A DNA stretch of 64,000 nt from Enterobacteriaceae bacterium RIT714 (GCA_009668015.1 WJYB01000006.1:186001-250000), one strand, 5' to 3'. Shown: positions 52,342-62,414, counted from the stretch's first letter. Translations and numbers: made by a program. Notes: generated from the sequence alone by a model not told the origin.

Positions 52342-52408
52342 ACATTTACCCTCAAGTGTCGTGATTTTATTATGGTTTGTGTTGTGTGTTGTATTGCAGG
52401 CGATCTCT

Positions 52409-52439
52409 TGCAGGTCTTATGCCTGCAGGTCTTATGCCA
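52409..52439 (-). promoter_or_regulatory. Tandem sigma-54-type promoter of argT
   Basis: On the minus strand TGGCATAAGACCTGCA (52424-52439) has the GG-N10-GC spacing of a -24/-12 promoter (consensus TGGCAC-N5-TTGC). The 15-nt core GGCATAAGACCTGCA is repeated immediately as an exact tandem copy at 52409-52423, also with GG-N10-GC. Transcription would start near 52413 or 52398, that is 56-72 bp before the argT ATG. The Salmonella argT promoter is known to be sigma-54-dependent. Confidence 0.75.
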
Positions 52440-52596
52440 TATTGTCGTCTGGTCAAAAAATCGACGTTAAATATGTTAATAAAACGTTGCGACATTGCCT
52501 TAATGGTGAAAGATAGCAGGTCTACCGAACGAACCGGAGAGGGAAAAAGGGAAAAAACGGATTAAATGTTGAGGATATGATCGCGGTTGCATATTT

Positions 52597-52611
52597 GCCC
52601 TGAAACAGGGC
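52597..52611. other. Small hairpin after ubiX
   Basis: GCCCTG-AAA-CAGGGC, a 6-bp perfect stem about 36 nt past the ubiX stop. It has no T run on the minus strand. It may end or protect the ubiX transcript. Confidence 0.45.
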
Positions 52612-52625
52612 GACGTGGATTATCA

Positions 52626-52642
52626 TGCACCAGAACTGTGCG
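52626..52642. promoter_or_regulatory. NtrC-like enhancer site upstream of argT
   Basis: TGCACC-AGAAC-TGTGCG fits the NtrC consensus TGCACC-N5-GGTGCA with a perfect left half and 4 of 6 on the right. It lies 5 nt after the ubiX stop and about 210 bp upstream of the sigma-54-type promoter, within the usual enhancer range. Confidence 0.6.
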
Positions 52643-52647
52643 AACCG

Positions 52648-53217
52648 CTAAGCGCCCTGCCAGCGCGTGAAGAGATCGTCAGGAAGCTCAATATCAAACT
52701 GATCGACTACACGATTGACGGTCTGATTAATCACATCGTCGAGGGTTTGCGGACGATGATAGAACGCAGGCACCGGCGGCATGATAACCGCACCCAGCTC
52801 TGCCGCCTGCGTCATCAGGCGTAAGTGCCCAAGATGCAGCGGCGTTTCCCGCACGCACAGCACCAGCGGACGACGCTCTTTCAGCACCACGTCAGCCGCA
52901 CGCGTTACCAGCGTATCGGTATAACTGTGAACAATGCCGGAGAGGGTTTTCATTGAGCAGGGCAGGATAACCATCCCGGCGGTTTTAAACGAGCCAGAAG
53001 AGATGCTGGCAGCGATATCGCGCGCATCATGTACCACATCCGCCAGCGCCTGGACATCGCGCAGGGAAAAATCGGTTTCGAGAGAAAGGGTCTGACGCGC
53101 CGCCTGGCTCATCACCAGATGGGTTTCAACCTCCGCAACGTCGCGCAAAACCTGCAGCAAACGTACGCCGTAAATTGCGCCACTGGCACCGGAGATCCCT
53201 ACAATGAGTCGTTTCAT
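52648..53217 (-). CDS. ubiX: Flavin prenyltransferase UbiX
   Basis: A 189-residue flavoprotein that attaches dimethylallyl to FMN, making the prenyl-FMN cofactor of UbiD-type decarboxylases for ubiquinone synthesis. The FMN loop is VGISGASGAIYGVRLLQ at the N-terminus and the C-terminal region contains MPPVPAFYHRPQT. I start at ATG 53215-53217 (MKRLIVGISG), matching family length. It is 88 nt downstream of purF, in the same orientation. Confidence 0.96.
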   Translation of the reverse strand: MKRLIVGISGASGAIYGVRLLQVLRDVAEVETHLVMSQAARQTLSLETDFSLRDVQALADVVHDARDIAASISSGSFKTAGMVILPCSMKTLSGIVHSYTDTLVTRAADVVLKERRPLVLCVRETPLHLGHLRLMTQAAELGAVIMPPVPAFYHRPQTLDDVINQTVNRVVDQFDIELPDDLFTRWQGA

Positions 53218-53305
53218 GATTTCGCCCTTTCTTGCGTCAGGGCAGACTTTGCAGGATTTTGCGGGGAGTTGCAAGTGAGGGCATGCACCCTCACCTGCTC
53301 TGAGA

Positions 53306-54823
53306 TCAACCTTCGTTGTGCATCTCTAAGCTTTCGAGATCATTTTGCATCTGCACGGCTTTCGCATCGTCATTGCGCAGTGAATCAAGATAGTCGAGAT
53401 ACTGCTGATCAACGTCTTTGGTCACATAGATGCCGTTAAAGACGGAACACTCAAACTGCTGAATATCCGGATTTTCGGCACGTACCGCGTCGATCAGGTC
53501 GTCCAGATCCTGGAAAATCAGGCCATCTGCGCCGATAATCTGACGGATCTCATCCACTTCGCGACCATGAGCAATCAGCTCATTGGCGGTTGGCATATCA
53601 ATACCGTAGACGTTCGGGAAACGAATTTCCGGTGCAGCGGACGCGAGGTAAACTTTCTTCGCCCCGGCTTCACGCGCCATCTCGATAATCTGCTCGGAGG
53701 TAGTGCCACGCACGATGGAGTCATCGACCAGCAGCACGTTTTTATCGCGGAATTCAGCGCGGTTGGCGTTCAGTTTACGGCGCACGGACTTACGACGCAG
53801 TTGCTGACCGGGCATGATAAAGGTACGCCCAACGTAGCGGTTCTTCACAAACCCCTGGCGATACGGTTTGCCCAGAATACGGGCCATTTCCAGGGCGATA
53901 TCGCAGGAGGTTTCCGGAATCGGAATAACCACGTCGATATCCAGATCGTCCCACTCGCGGGCAATCTTCTCACCGAGTTTGGTGCCCATGTTTACGCGAG
54001 CGCTGTACACCGAAATCTTATCAATGAAGGAATCCGGACGCGCAAAATAAACGTATTCGAACAGGCAAGGGTTGCTCACCGGATTTTCCGCGCACTGGCG
54101 GGTAAACAGCTGGCCTTTTTCGGTGATGTAGACGGCTTCGCCTGGGGCGACATCGCGCAGGAATTCGAAGCCCAGAGTATCCAGTGCCACACTCTCGGAG
54201 GCCACCATATACTCAGTACGACCGTCACCGATATCACGTTTACCCAGCACCAGCGGACGAATACCGTTGGGATCGCGGAACGCCACCATACCGTGACCGA
54301 TAATCATCGCCACGCAGGCATATGCGCCACGGATCAGGCGGTTCGTTGCCGCAATGGCAGCAAAGATGTTATCGGCTTCCAGCGGATAATGGCGGAAGTT
54401 ATCCAGCTCACTGGCAAAGATATTGAGCAGGATTTCAGAATCAGACGTCGTGTTAATGTGGCGACGTTTCTCTTCAAACAACTTTTTACGCAGCTCGTGA
54501 GCATTCGTCAGGTTGCCATTGTGGGCAAGCGTGATGCCATACGGGGAGTTAACGTAGAAAGGCTGAGCTTCGGAGGCGCTGGAACTGCCAGCAGTAGGAT
54601 AACGAACGTGGCCAATCCCCATATTGCCTTGCAGGCGCTGCATATGGCGGGCTTCAAATACATCGTTGACCAGGCCATTCGCTTTGCGTAAACGGAAGCA
54701 GTTGTGTGCATCAATGGTGATGATGCCTGCTGCATCCTGACCACGGTGCTGAAGCACCGACAACGCGTCATAAATAGACTGGTTTACCGGCATGAAACCG
54801 GCGATACCGACAATACCGCACAT
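53306..54823 (-). CDS. purF: Amidophosphoribosyltransferase
   Basis: A 505-residue class II glutamine amidotransferase, the first step of purine synthesis. The start is placed so that the catalytic Cys is residue 2 after initiator removal (MCGIVGIAG), exactly as in K-12. The PRPP-binding loop [14 protein letters not shown] lies about residues 361-374, and HNGNLTNA is in the glutaminase domain. It follows cvpA by 36 nt under a PurR box. Confidence 0.98.
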   Translation of the reverse strand: MCGIVGIAGFMPVNQSIYDALSVLQHRGQDAAGIITIDAHNCFRLRKANGLVNDVFEARHMQRLQGNMGIGHVRYPTAGSSSASEAQPFYVNSPYGITLAHNGNLTNAHELRKKLFEEKRRHINTTSDSEILLNIFASELDNFRHYPLEADNIFAAIAATNRLIRGAYACVAMIIGHGMVAFRDPNGIRPLVLGKRDIGDGRTEYMVASESVALDTLGFEFLRDVAPGEAVYITEKGQLFTRQCAENPVSNPCLFEYVYFARPDSFIDKISVYSARVNMGTKLGEKIAREWDDLDIDVVIPIPETSCDIALEMARILGKPYRQGFVKNRYVGRTFIMPGQQLRRKSVRRKLNANRAEFRDKNVLLVDDSIVRGTTSEQIIEMAREAGAKKVYLASAAPEIRFPNVYGIDMPTANELIAHGREVDEIRQIIGADGLIFQDLDDLIDAVRAENPDIQQFECSVFNGIYVTKDVDQQYLDYLDSLRNDDAKAVQMQNDLESLEMHNEG

Positions 54824-54859
54824 TCGTCTTTTCCTCGTTAAGCCACATCTCAAAGCGTT

Positions 54860-55348
54860 TTACACTTTGGGCAAGAAACTTGACGAGCTTTGCAGATAGT
54901 CAAAGAACCATCTGATGATGAAGCTGAACTGTGGAATCAGCTGGGACTTGCTCCAGTCTTCACTTTTTGAAAACCCGGTAAAGGTATCAAGGAAGAACAG
55001 TATCGCAGCCACGATCAGCGCGCCTCGCAGCGCACCAAAACAGATCCCCAGCACCCTGTCCGTTCCTGACAGACCGGTTTTCTCGACCAGCTGACCTATC
55101 ACGTAATTCACGATAGCGCCGACGAGTAGCGTCGCGATAAACAGCACCGCGATGGCGATTCCATTTCGGACCAGTTCATCTTCAAAGCCCGTGAACCAAA
55201 CAGACAGGTAAGTGTAGTAATGACTGGCAACAAAGAAAGCACAACCCCATGTCACCAGCGATAACGCTTCACGAACAAAGCCACGGATCAGGCTAACCAG
55301 ACAGGAAAAACCTATCACCGCAATGATGGCGTAATCAATCCAGACCAT
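54860..55348 (-). CDS. cvpA: Colicin V production protein CvpA
   Basis: A 162-residue inner-membrane protein with four transmembrane helices. The start at ATG 55346-55348 (MVWIDYAIIAVIGF) matches K-12; the in-frame ATG 41 codons upstream would read through the PurR box and is rejected. It is the promoter-proximal gene of cvpA-purF. Its molecular function is not known. Confidence 0.95.
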   Translation of the reverse strand: MVWIDYAIIAVIGFSCLVSLIRGFVREALSLVTWGCAFFVASHYYTYLSVWFTGFEDELVRNGIAIAVLFIATLLVGAIVNYVIGQLVEKTGLSGTDRVLGICFGALRGALIVAAILFFLDTFTGFSKSEDWSKSQLIPQFSFIIRWFFDYLQSSSSFLPKV

Positions 55349-55404
55349 ATATGTCCCACGATTAAACGCCCTGTCATCCAGTTCGGGGCGAATTCTAACA
55401 GAAA

Positions 55405-55420
55405 AAGAAAACGTTTGCGT
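55405..55420 (-). promoter_or_regulatory. PurR operator of cvpA-purF
   Basis: On the minus strand the sequence is ACGCAAACGTTTTCTT, differing at one position from the PurR consensus ACGCAAACGTTTTCGT. It lies 57 bp upstream of the cvpA start, as in K-12. It implies purine repression of cvpA-purF. Confidence 0.93.
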
Positions 55421-55444
55421 AGGGATTTCCTTCCCACGCGTAAA

Positions 55445-55475
55445 TAAAAAAGGCGCTGAAAAAATAATCAACGCC
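55445..55475 (-). terminator. Terminator after dedD
   Basis: On the minus strand GGCGTTGA pairs with TCAGCGCC (one G-T pair), with an 8-nt loop, and is followed by six T and TTTATTT. It separates the folC-dedD unit from cvpA-purF. Confidence 0.85.
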
Positions 55476-55545
55476 GTCGGGTTATTGCGCCTCTTCGGAC
55501 GAATTCCCGCTCCTCCGCCCTCAGGGCAGAGGAGGCAACGCGCAC

Positions 55546-56241
55546 TTAATTCGCGCTGTAATTCATCACCACGCCACTCAGACCAGAGATCTGCTTCAGC
55601 TCACCCAGCGATCCTTTCAGCTTCTCTTTGGATGCATCCGGGCCGACGAGAATGCGCGTGATTTTACCCTGCACTGGCGTCGAAGGTGAAGTGTAAACGC
55701 GATAACCCGCACCGCGCAGTTTACCGACAACCTCGTTGACTTTATCGGCATTTTTCAACGCGCCAAGCTGGACAACATATGCTTTACCGGCTGGCGCAGG
55801 CTTCTCTTCCTGAGCCGGTTTTTCCGGCGGCGCTTCCGCCGCGGCTGCAATCTGCTCACTGGCTTTATCGCGCGGTGGTTTAGGTTTCTCTACGGGTTTG
55901 GCTTTTTCGACAGTCTTAGGCTGCACGACTGGCTCCGGAACAGGGTCCAGATCGGTATTGTTGTTTACCGCAAAACGAGAGGGATCGAGTGACGGCGCCG
56001 CCGCATCACCGGCACGCACCTCTTCCGCAGCGCCTTCTGGCGGCTGAGCCGGCAGCGCCTGCGTTGCCGCAGGTAGCATGTCTGGCTCATCGCGATCGCC
56101 AGGTTTTGGCACCAAAGGAATGGCCGCAAATTCATCCTGATAATGCTTTTTTTGCCCGTCGAGCAGCCCGGGGAGCAGGATCACTCCCAGCGCAACCAGC
56201 ACAATGGTTCCTGTTAAACGGTTCTGAAACTTACTCGCCAC
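55546..56241 (-). CDS. dedD: Cell-division SPOR-domain protein DedD
   Basis: A 231-residue bitopic inner-membrane protein. A short cytoplasmic N-terminus is followed by a membrane helix at about 9-28 (LTGTIVLVALGVILLPGLLDG). A proline- and lysine-rich periplasmic linker (about 60-145) leads to a C-terminal SPOR domain at about 148-228 (YVVQLGALKNADKVNEV). SPOR binds denuded septal glycan. It is about 11 residues longer than K-12 in the linker. Its start overlaps the folC stop by 11 bp. Confidence 0.94.
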   Translation of the reverse strand: MASKFQNRLTGTIVLVALGVILLPGLLDGQKKHYQDEFAAIPLVPKPGDRDEPDMLPAATQALPAQPPEGAAEEVRAGDAAAPSLDPSRFAVNNNTDLDPVPEPVVQPKTVEKAKPVEKPKPPRDKASEQIAAAAEAPPEKPAQEEKPAPAGKAYVVQLGALKNADKVNEVVGKLRGAGYRVYTSPSTPVQGKITRILVGPDASKEKLKGSLGELKQISGLSGVVMNYSAN

Positions 56242-57499
56242 CGGTTCTCCCCGCGTCCATTACTTCCATGACATGTGCCACCGTATGGAATGAACCACAC
56301 ACCAGCACGGTATCTTCAGGTTTAGCATCGGCCATTGCCGCCTGCCACGCCAGCGCTACGCTGTCATAGACTTTGCCCTGACCGAGATGTTCCATCAGTT
56401 GCTCCGCCGTCGCGCCGCGCGGCCCTTCCAGTGGAGCACAATACCAGCAATCGACCACACTCTCCATGCAGGCCAGCGTGCCTCCAATATCTTTATCATG
56501 AAGCATACCGATAACCGCCAAAACGCGCCCGGTTTTTGGCAGGGATTTGAGGCGTTCTGCGAGGTAGGCCGCGGCGTGGGGGTTATGCGCTACATCCAGA
56601 ATCAGACGCGGTGACTCACTCACAATCTGAAAACGACCGGGAAGAATGGCATGCTGAATACCTTCGCGGATTGCCTGCTCGCTCACTTTCAGCCCGCTGG
56701 CACGGATAGCCGCAAGCGCGGTTGCCGCATTGGGTTGCGGCACCTGCGGGAGCGGCAGATCGTCAAGCTCGCCCTGCGCATCGCTAAAACGCCAGCTGTT
56801 ATCCAGAACCTCATACTGCCAGTCCACGCCGCGACGGCGTAAATGCGCGCCCTTTTCCTGAGCCACATCGGCAATGGTGTGCGGCATATCAGGTTCACCC
56901 ACCACAGCGGGTTTGTGAGCGCGGAAGATTCCGGCCTTTTCACGGCCAATACTTTCGCGATCCGGGCCGAGCCAGTCGATATGATCCAGTGCAATACTGG
57001 TTACGACAGAGACATCCGCGTCCACCATATTGGTCGCATCCAGGCGTCCGCCTAACCCTACTTCCAGGATCACAACGTCCAGCTGCGCTTGCTTAAACAG
57101 CCACAGCGCGGAGAGCGTACCGTACTCAAAATAAGACAACGAAATATCGCCCCGCGCCGCTTCGATTTCAGCAAAGGAGGCCGTATGCGCAGACTCCGGC
57201 AACTCGCTATTCTGAACGCGTACACGCTCGGTATAGCGCACCAGGTGCGGTGAGCTGTAAACGCCCACCGTATAACCCGCCGCCATCAGCATCGCTTCCA
57301 GCGTGCGGCAGGTGGTGCCTTTGCCGTTGGTTCCCGCGACGGTAAAGACGAATGGAGCGGGCTTCAGCACATCAAGACGCGCTGCCACCTGGCTCACGCG
57401 ATCCAGTCCCATATCAATGGTTTTGCTGTGCAGATTTTCCAGATAAGAAAGCCACGTGACCAGGGGTGACGTGGCTTGGGGAATGCTGTGATTTTCCAT
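56231..57499 (-). CDS. folC: Bifunctional folylpolyglutamate/dihydrofolate synthase
   Basis: A 422-residue Mur-ligase-family enzyme that adds glutamate to dihydropteroate and to folates. The ATP P-loop is VAGTNGKGTT (residues 54-63) and the omega-type loop is near YSSPHLVRY; DVAHNPHAA is the C-terminal-domain signature. I start at ATG 57497-57499 (MENHSIPQATSP), giving the K-12 length. It precedes dedD with an 11-bp overlap. Confidence 0.96.
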   Translation of the reverse strand: MENHSIPQATSPLVTWLSYLENLHSKTIDMGLDRVSQVAARLDVLKPAPFVFTVAGTNGKGTTCRTLEAMLMAAGYTVGVYSSPHLVRYTERVRVQNSELPESAHTASFAEIEAARGDISLSYFEYGTLSALWLFKQAQLDVVILEVGLGGRLDATNMVDADVSVVTSIALDHIDWLGPDRESIGREKAGIFRAHKPAVVGEPDMPHTIADVAQEKGAHLRRRGVDWQYEVLDNSWRFSDAQGELDDLPLPQVPQPNAATALAAIRASGLKVSEQAIREGIQHAILPGRFQIVSESPRLILDVAHNPHAAAYLAERLKSLPKTGRVLAVIGMLHDKDIGGTLACMESVVDCWYCAPLEGPRGATAEQLMEHLGQGKVYDSVALAWQAAMADAKPEDTVLVCGSFHTVAHVMEVMDAGRTGGE

Positions 57500-57598
57500 G
57501 ATACGCACTTTCAGTTATGTATACGCTTCGCCCTTCAAGCTGTCTCTGCGTTGGCTACGCCTTGATACAACCTGAATGACTTGTGTATCAAATAATTG
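57500..57598. repeat. Possible dispersed intergenic repeat between accD and folC
   Basis: The stretch CTTCAAGCTGTCTCTGCGTT GGCTACGC and CTTGATACAACCTGAATGAC resembles the TTCAAG...TGCGTTGGCTGCG intergenic repeats that occur in many enteric genomes. I recognise it by pattern only and found no second copy in this window. Confidence 0.35.
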
Positions 57599-57630
57599 AA
57601 AAGGGCAGCGCCGATCAGCCCTGCCCTTTT
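57599..57630 (-). terminator. Terminator after accD
   Basis: On the minus strand AAAAGGGCAG pairs with CTGCCCTTTT (10 bp) around a 12-nt loop that itself has GGC/GCC complementarity. It is followed by CAATTATT. It lies 8 nt after the accD stop. Confidence 0.8.
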
Positions 57631-57637
57631 GGAGTTA

Positions 57638-58543
57638 TCAGGCTTCTGGTTCCTGATGCGGCACAACCACGCCTTCACGCGGCTCGTCCGGACTCGGCGC
57701 CGGCAGATTCATCAGCTTCGCCAGGACACTCGCCAGCTTCAGGCGCATTTCCGGACGGCGAACGATCATGTCGATAGCGCCTTTTTCGATGAGGAACTCA
57801 CTGCGCTGGAAGCCCGGCGGCAGTTTCTCACGAACGGTCTGCTCGATAACGCGCGGGCCAGCAAAGCCGATCAGCGCTTTTGGCTCAGCGATGTTGAGAT
57901 CGCCCAGCATCGCAAAGCTCGCGGAGACGCCGCCCATGGTCGGGTCAGTCAGTACAGAGATGTACGGCAGACCACGTTCCTGCATTTTGCCCAGCGCAGC
58001 AGAGGTTTTCGCCATCTGCATCAGAGACATCAGCGCTTCCTGCATACGTGCGCCACCGGAGGCGGAGAAGCAGATCAGCGGACAGTTATCTTCCAGCGCC
58101 TGCTCAACGGCACGGATGAAACGCGCACCCACGACAGAGCCCATTGAGCCACCCATAAAGGAGAACTCAAAAGCAGCAGCGACAACCGGCATCTCATGCA
58201 GAGTGCCTTTCATCACGATCAACGCGTCTTTCTCGCCGGTCTCTTTTTGAGCAGAGGCAAGGCGATCTTTGTATTTCTTGGAGTCACGGAACTTCAGCAC
58301 ATCTTTTGGCTCAAGTTCGCTACCCAGTTCTACCAGTGAACCCTCGTCCAGCAGGCTATGCAGGCGATTACGCGCCGACATACGCATGTGGTGGTCGCAC
58401 TTCGGGCAAACCTCAAGATTGCGTTCCAGCTCAGCGCGGTACAGGACCTGGCCGCAGCTGTCACACTTGGTCCACACCCCTTCAGGAATACTCGCCTTAC
58501 GGGTGGGGGCTATGTTGCTTTTAATTCGTTCAATCCAGCTCAT
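57638..58543 (-). CDS. accD: Acetyl-CoA carboxylase carboxyltransferase subunit beta
   Basis: A 301-residue beta subunit that, with AccA, transfers CO2 from carboxybiotin to acetyl-CoA. The N-terminal zinc ribbon has Cys27/30/46/49 (CDSCGQ and CPKCDHH), and the crotonase-like fold has [10 protein letters not shown] and [14 protein letters not shown] start at ATG 58541-58543 ([10 protein letters not shown]); the 28 codons upstream in frame are not family-like. It is three residues shorter than K-12 near the C-terminus. Confidence 0.97.
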   Translation of the reverse strand: MSWIERIKSNIAPTRKASIPEGVWTKCDSCGQVLYRAELERNLEVCPKCDHHMRMSARNRLHSLLDEGSLVELGSELEPKDVLKFRDSKKYKDRLASAQKETGEKDALIVMKGTLHEMPVVAAAFEFSFMGGSMGSVVGARFIRAVEQALEDNCPLICFSASGGARMQEALMSLMQMAKTSAALGKMQERGLPYISVLTDPTMGGVSASFAMLGDLNIAEPKALIGFAGPRVIEQTVREKLPPGFQRSEFLIEKGAIDMIVRRPEMRLKLASVLAKLMNLPAPSPDEPREGVVVPHQEPEA

Positions 58544-58697
58544 TGATAACCTTTCTGCCTGAACCTGGTCGTATGCCAGTTTTGCTGTAAGCGGCGCATA
58601 ATGCCATTTTTGCCACAAACAGACCATGAATGTTGCACATTAAAACATAACAGCCCGAAACTTTGGATAAAAAAGTGGTCGAACCGCTAATGCGTCC

Positions 58698-59357
58698 TTA
58701 CTTCGCTTGCTTTGCCGCCGCGCGTTTGTGTCGAACAATTTCAATCACGCCCGGCAGTATTGAGAGCACAATAATGGCAACGATCAGTAACTTAAGATTT
58801 TCCTGCACAATGGGCAGATCCCCGAAGAGGTATCCTGCATAGGTAAACAGCAATACCCAAAGCAGTGCGCCAATGACGTTATACGCCGCAAAATGACGAT
58901 AGGACATATGCCCCATTCCGGCGACAAACGGTGCAAATGTGCGAACGATAGGCACAAAACGCGCCAGAATGATGGTCTTACCACCGTGGCGTTCATAGAA
59001 CGCGTGCGTTTTGTCCAGATAGCTGCGACGGAAAATCTTTGAGTTCGGATTGCTGAACAACTTCTCTCCGAACAACCGCCCAATAGTGTAGTTCACCGCA
59101 TCGCCGACGATAGCCGCAACAATCATCAATGCCACCATCAAATGCACATTTAGATCGTTAGTGGGCAACGCTGACAGCGCTCCGGCCACAAACAGCAGCG
59201 AGTCGCCCGGCAGGAACGGAGTCACCACCAGCCCGGTTTCACAGAACAAAATCAGGAACAGAATGGCATACACCCAGACGCCGTATTGCGCGACCAGCTC
59301 CGCCAGATGAACATCAATATGCAGGATGAAATCAATAATAAATCGTATTAAGTCCAT
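58698..59357 (-). CDS. dedA: DedA-family inner-membrane protein
   Basis: A 219-residue polytopic membrane protein of the DedA superfamily, involved in membrane homeostasis and possibly lipid transport. The family motif [22 protein letters not shown] is at residues about 39-60, and the second conserved part [23 protein letters not shown] at about 126-148 carries the essential Arg pair. The C-terminus is basic ([11 protein letters not shown]). It lies between truA (27-nt gap) and accD. Confidence 0.95.
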   Translation of the reverse strand: MDLIRFIIDFILHIDVHLAELVAQYGVWVYAILFLILFCETGLVVTPFLPGDSLLFVAGALSALPTNDLNVHLMVALMIVAAIVGDAVNYTIGRLFGEKLFSNPNSKIFRRSYLDKTHAFYERHGGKTIILARFVPIVRTFAPFVAGMGHMSYRHFAAYNVIGALLWVLLFTYAGYLFGDLPIVQENLKLLIVAIIVLSILPGVIEIVRHKRAAAKQAK

Positions 59358-59384
59358 ATTATCAAAACCTTAATTGCAACTGCG

Positions 59385-60197
59385 TTAGTCCGCTAAAAAC
59401 AGCGGGCCCATTGGCGGTTTTGGAAGGTCAAAACGATCCGGGTAATCAACAGAAACCAGATACAGCCCTTCCGCTTTCGCTGTTGCTGCCGCAAGCGTTC
59501 TGTCCTTCGCTGCCAGCAGTTCTGCAATCCAGCTCTCCGGCTGGTGTCCGGCGCCCACTTCCATCAGGCTGCCAACGATATTCCGCACCATATGATGTAC
59601 AAAGGCATTTGCTTTGATATCGACCACCACATATGCACCATAACGACTGACGTTAATGTGCATCACGTCTCGCCACGGCGTGCGCGATTGACACTGCACA
59701 GCGCGAAACGAGGTAAAGTCATTTTCGCCGAGCAACAGCTGCGCGGCGCGATGCATACGTTCTGCATCCAGCGGCTCATAAAAATGAGTTACCCCCTGGC
59801 TGAGTACCGCCGGGCGCAGCCGCTGATTATAGATAACGTAGCGATAGCGACGAGCCGTTGCGCTAAACCGCGCATGAAAATCATGCGGCACATCTTTGAC
59901 CCAACGTACGGCGATGTCACCAGGCAAATTCGCATTTACGCCTAACGTCCACGCAGCATCCTTGCGCACTGCCGTGGTTTCAAAATGCACGACCTGGCCC
60001 GTGCCGTGAACACCCGCATCGGTACGACCGGCGCACAGCACGTTGATCGGTTCGTTCGCCACCTGAGAGAGCGCTTTTTCCAGCTTTTCCTGAACGCTGC
60101 GCACTTCATTCTGACGCTGCCAGCCATAATATTTGCTGCCGTCGTATTCAATCCCGAGGGCAATTTTATGGACTGGCTTTTGTTCCACTTCTGACAT
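59385..60197 (-). CDS. truA: tRNA pseudouridine(38-40) synthase
   Basis: A 270-residue pseudouridine synthase modifying positions 38-40 of tRNA anticodon arms. The catalytic Asp is Asp60 in [11 protein letters not shown]. Other family parts are [14 protein letters not shown] and [15 protein letters not shown]. Its start codon shares one base with the usg stop (TGATG), so the two are translationally coupled. Confidence 0.97.
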   Translation of the reverse strand: MSEVEQKPVHKIALGIEYDGSKYYGWQRQNEVRSVQEKLEKALSQVANEPINVLCAGRTDAGVHGTGQVVHFETTAVRKDAAWTLGVNANLPGDIAVRWVKDVPHDFHARFSATARRYRYVIYNQRLRPAVLSQGVTHFYEPLDAERMHRAAQLLLGENDFTSFRAVQCQSRTPWRDVMHINVSRYGAYVVVDIKANAFVHHMVRNIVGSLMEVGAGHQPESWIAELLAAKDRTLAAATAKAEGLYLVSVDYPDRFDLPKPPMGPLFLAD

Positions 60198-61210
60198 CAG
60201 TACAGATACTCCTGCACCAGTTTCTCAGCAATTTTCACCGCCATCAGCGCGCCGCCGAAGCGAACGTTGTCGGCCACAGACCAGAACTGGACCTGCTCCG
60301 GCATTCCGTAATCGTTGCGCACGCAGCCGATGGACAGACGCGCGTTGCCGGTCGCATCGCCCACCTGAGTCGGGAATTCAGACGCATCACTGAGCGAGAT
60401 ATCTTCGCCGCGCTCAAAGGCGTCACGCGCCTCTTCTGCCGCCAACGGACGCAGCGCTTCAAAGTTCACCATCTGCGCGTGGCCGTAAAAAACAGGCGTG
60501 TGAACGCAGCTGGCGGAGATCATCAGACCTTCGTCCTGCATAATTTTGCGAGTTTCATCGACAATGCGTCGCTCTTCGCTGACGTTACCTTCACGATCCG
60601 GTAGAATCGGCATCATGTTGAACGCCAGTTGGCGGCCAAAGAAGTCGTCATCATCAACCGGGATACCGTTCAGCAATTTTGCGCTCTGCCCTGCCAGCGC
60701 ATCTACCGCTTTTTTACCGCGCCCGGACACTGAAAGCAGGCTGGTCACGGTAATACGCGATAAACCGCCATCGTCAATCAGCGGCTTCAGCGCGGTCAGC
60801 AGTTGGCTGGTCAGGCTGTCCGGCACCGCAATAATGTTGCGGTTACGGTAGTCAGCGAGGACAAACGGGTTCACATCCGGCACCACCAGCGGAACATCCG
60901 GCTCCAGGGCAAATAACCCGCTCAGGTCGATCACCAGACAACCCGCGTTGGCCGCCTCTTCAGCCCACGCCGCCGATGCTTCCACACCCGCAGCAAAGAA
61001 CGCTAACTGCGCCTGTGTCCAGTCAAACTCCGCGACATCCTGCACGCGAACCGTTTTCCCTTCATAGCGCAGCGCAACGCCTGCGCTTTCAGCACGCGCC
61101 AGTGCATACACTTCGCCCACCGGGAACTGACGCTCTGCAAGTGTTTCGAGCAGGGCTTCGCCCACAGCGCCAGTGGCACCCAGTACGGCAATATTCCAGC
61201 CTTCAGACAT
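60197..61210 (-). CDS. usg: Usg protein, aspartate-semialdehyde dehydrogenase-like
   Basis: A 337-residue ASADH-like protein. The NAD(P) loop is [13 protein letters not shown] (residues about 9-21) and the C-terminal dimerisation domain is present. In the segment where ASADH has its nucleophilic Cys (NCST-type), this protein reads [13 protein letters not shown] with no Cys, so dehydrogenase activity is unlikely. This agrees with Usg being a non-canonical paralogue. It is coupled to truA and 67 nt after pdxB. Confidence 0.93.
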   Translation of the reverse strand: MSEGWNIAVLGATGAVGEALLETLAERQFPVGEVYALARAESAGVALRYEGKTVRVQDVAEFDWTQAQLAFFAAGVEASAAWAEEAANAGCLVIDLSGLFALEPDVPLVVPDVNPFVLADYRNRNIIAVPDSLTSQLLTALKPLIDDGGLSRITVTSLLSVSGRGKKAVDALAGQSAKLLNGIPVDDDDFFGRQLAFNMMPILPDREGNVSEERRIVDETRKIMQDEGLMISASCVHTPVFYGHAQMVNFEALRPLAAEEARDAFERGEDISLSDASEFPTQVGDATGNARLSIGCVRNDYGMPEQVQFWSVADNVRFGGALMAVKIAEKLVQEYLY

Positions 61211-61277
61211 GGTGGTTTACTCCAGAAATGAAACAGCGTCCCCGCCGGAGTCTCCGGCCGGGAGCATTAAGAAAACA

Positions 61278-62414
61278 TTAACGCGCCGGGTTATGCATAG
61301 CGTTGAAACCCAGTTTGTTCAGCAACGCTGCCGCATCGGCATCGTCACAGATCACATACAGGGATGACCATTCGCGGCGCTCGAGATAATTCTTGCGCAA
61401 CGTGTCAAACTCCCCTGGAATTCCTGCCACTTTTCGCAGCAGCGCATCATCGCGGCGCACATCATACACTAAATGCACCAGCCTTTTTAGCGAAGACTCA
61501 TCGAGCGGACCGTGCAGCGTGATACGGCCAAATTCCGGTGCTGGCAGCAGCGTATCAAGTGCAACCTGCTGCGGATTCCCGATAAAAGCGCTATAGGCTT
61601 CAAAGACCTGAGTGGTCCCGCGCGCTTTGCCTTCCAGCGTATAGCCGGCAATATGTGCGGTGGCGACATCAACATGTCTGAGTAGCGCGACGTCCAGATC
61701 CGGCTCAGGCTCCCAGACATCTAACACCACGCTAAGATCCTGTCCCGCTTCCAGACACGTCAGCAGCGCAGCGTTGTCTACCACCGGCCCACGGCAGGCA
61801 TTTATCAGAACAGTGCCGGGCTTAAGACGGCGGATGAGCGCCTCGTCGGCCAGATGTAGAGACTTGTACGGGCCATCCTTAAACAATGGTGTATGGAACG
61901 TAATGACATCCGCCTGCTCAACCAGTTCGTCCAGCGTGTGAAACTCGCCTTCATCACCGCGATCGGCACGCGGCGGATCGCAGAGCAACGTGCGGATCCC
62001 TAACGCCTCAAGCCGTTTTTGCAGACGTCCACCCACATTACCGACCCCGACAATCCCTACAATGCGGTCTTTCAGGGCAAAACCATCGCGCTCGCCCAGC
62101 ATGAGCAGGGAAGAAAAAACGTATTCCACCACGGCAATGGCGTTACAGCCGGGGGCTGCCGAAAATCCGATACCGGCCTGAGCCAGCCAGACATCATCCA
62201 CATGATCGGTTCCCGCCGTGGCCGTTCCGACAAATTTGACGCTCTTCCCTGACAGCAGCGTCTCATTCACTTTGGTGACAGAACGCACCATCAGTGCGTC
62301 GGCATCCTCAAGTTCTGCAAGTGGAATGGGACGACCGGGAACAGCCTTGACATCACCCAGGCGGCTAAAGAGCTCACGAGCGTAAGGCATATTTTCATCA
62401 ACGAGGATTTTCAC
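61278..62414 (-). CDS. pdxB: Erythronate-4-phosphate dehydrogenase
   Basis: A 378-residue D-2-hydroxyacid dehydrogenase in pyridoxal-5-phosphate synthesis. The Rossmann loop is [12 protein letters not shown] (about 120-130), and the catalytic Arg/Glu/His appear in [18 protein letters not shown] and [16 protein letters not shown]. The C-terminal PdxB-specific dimerisation domain is at about 285-378. It is the first gene of pdxB-usg-truA-dedA. Confidence 0.97.
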   Translation of the reverse strand: MKILVDENMPYARELFSRLGDVKAVPGRPIPLAELEDADALMVRSVTKVNETLLSGKSVKFVGTATAGTDHVDDVWLAQAGIGFSAAPGCNAIAVVEYVFSSLLMLGERDGFALKDRIVGIVGVGNVGGRLQKRLEALGIRTLLCDPPRADRGDEGEFHTLDELVEQADVITFHTPLFKDGPYKSLHLADEALIRRLKPGTVLINACRGPVVDNAALLTCLEAGQDLSVVLDVWEPEPDLDVALLRHVDVATAHIAGYTLEGKARGTTQVFEAYSAFIGNPQQVALDTLLPAPEFGRITLHGPLDESSLKRLVHLVYDVRRDDALLRKVAGIPGEFDTLRKNYLERREWSSLYVICDDADAAALLNKLGFNAMHNPAR

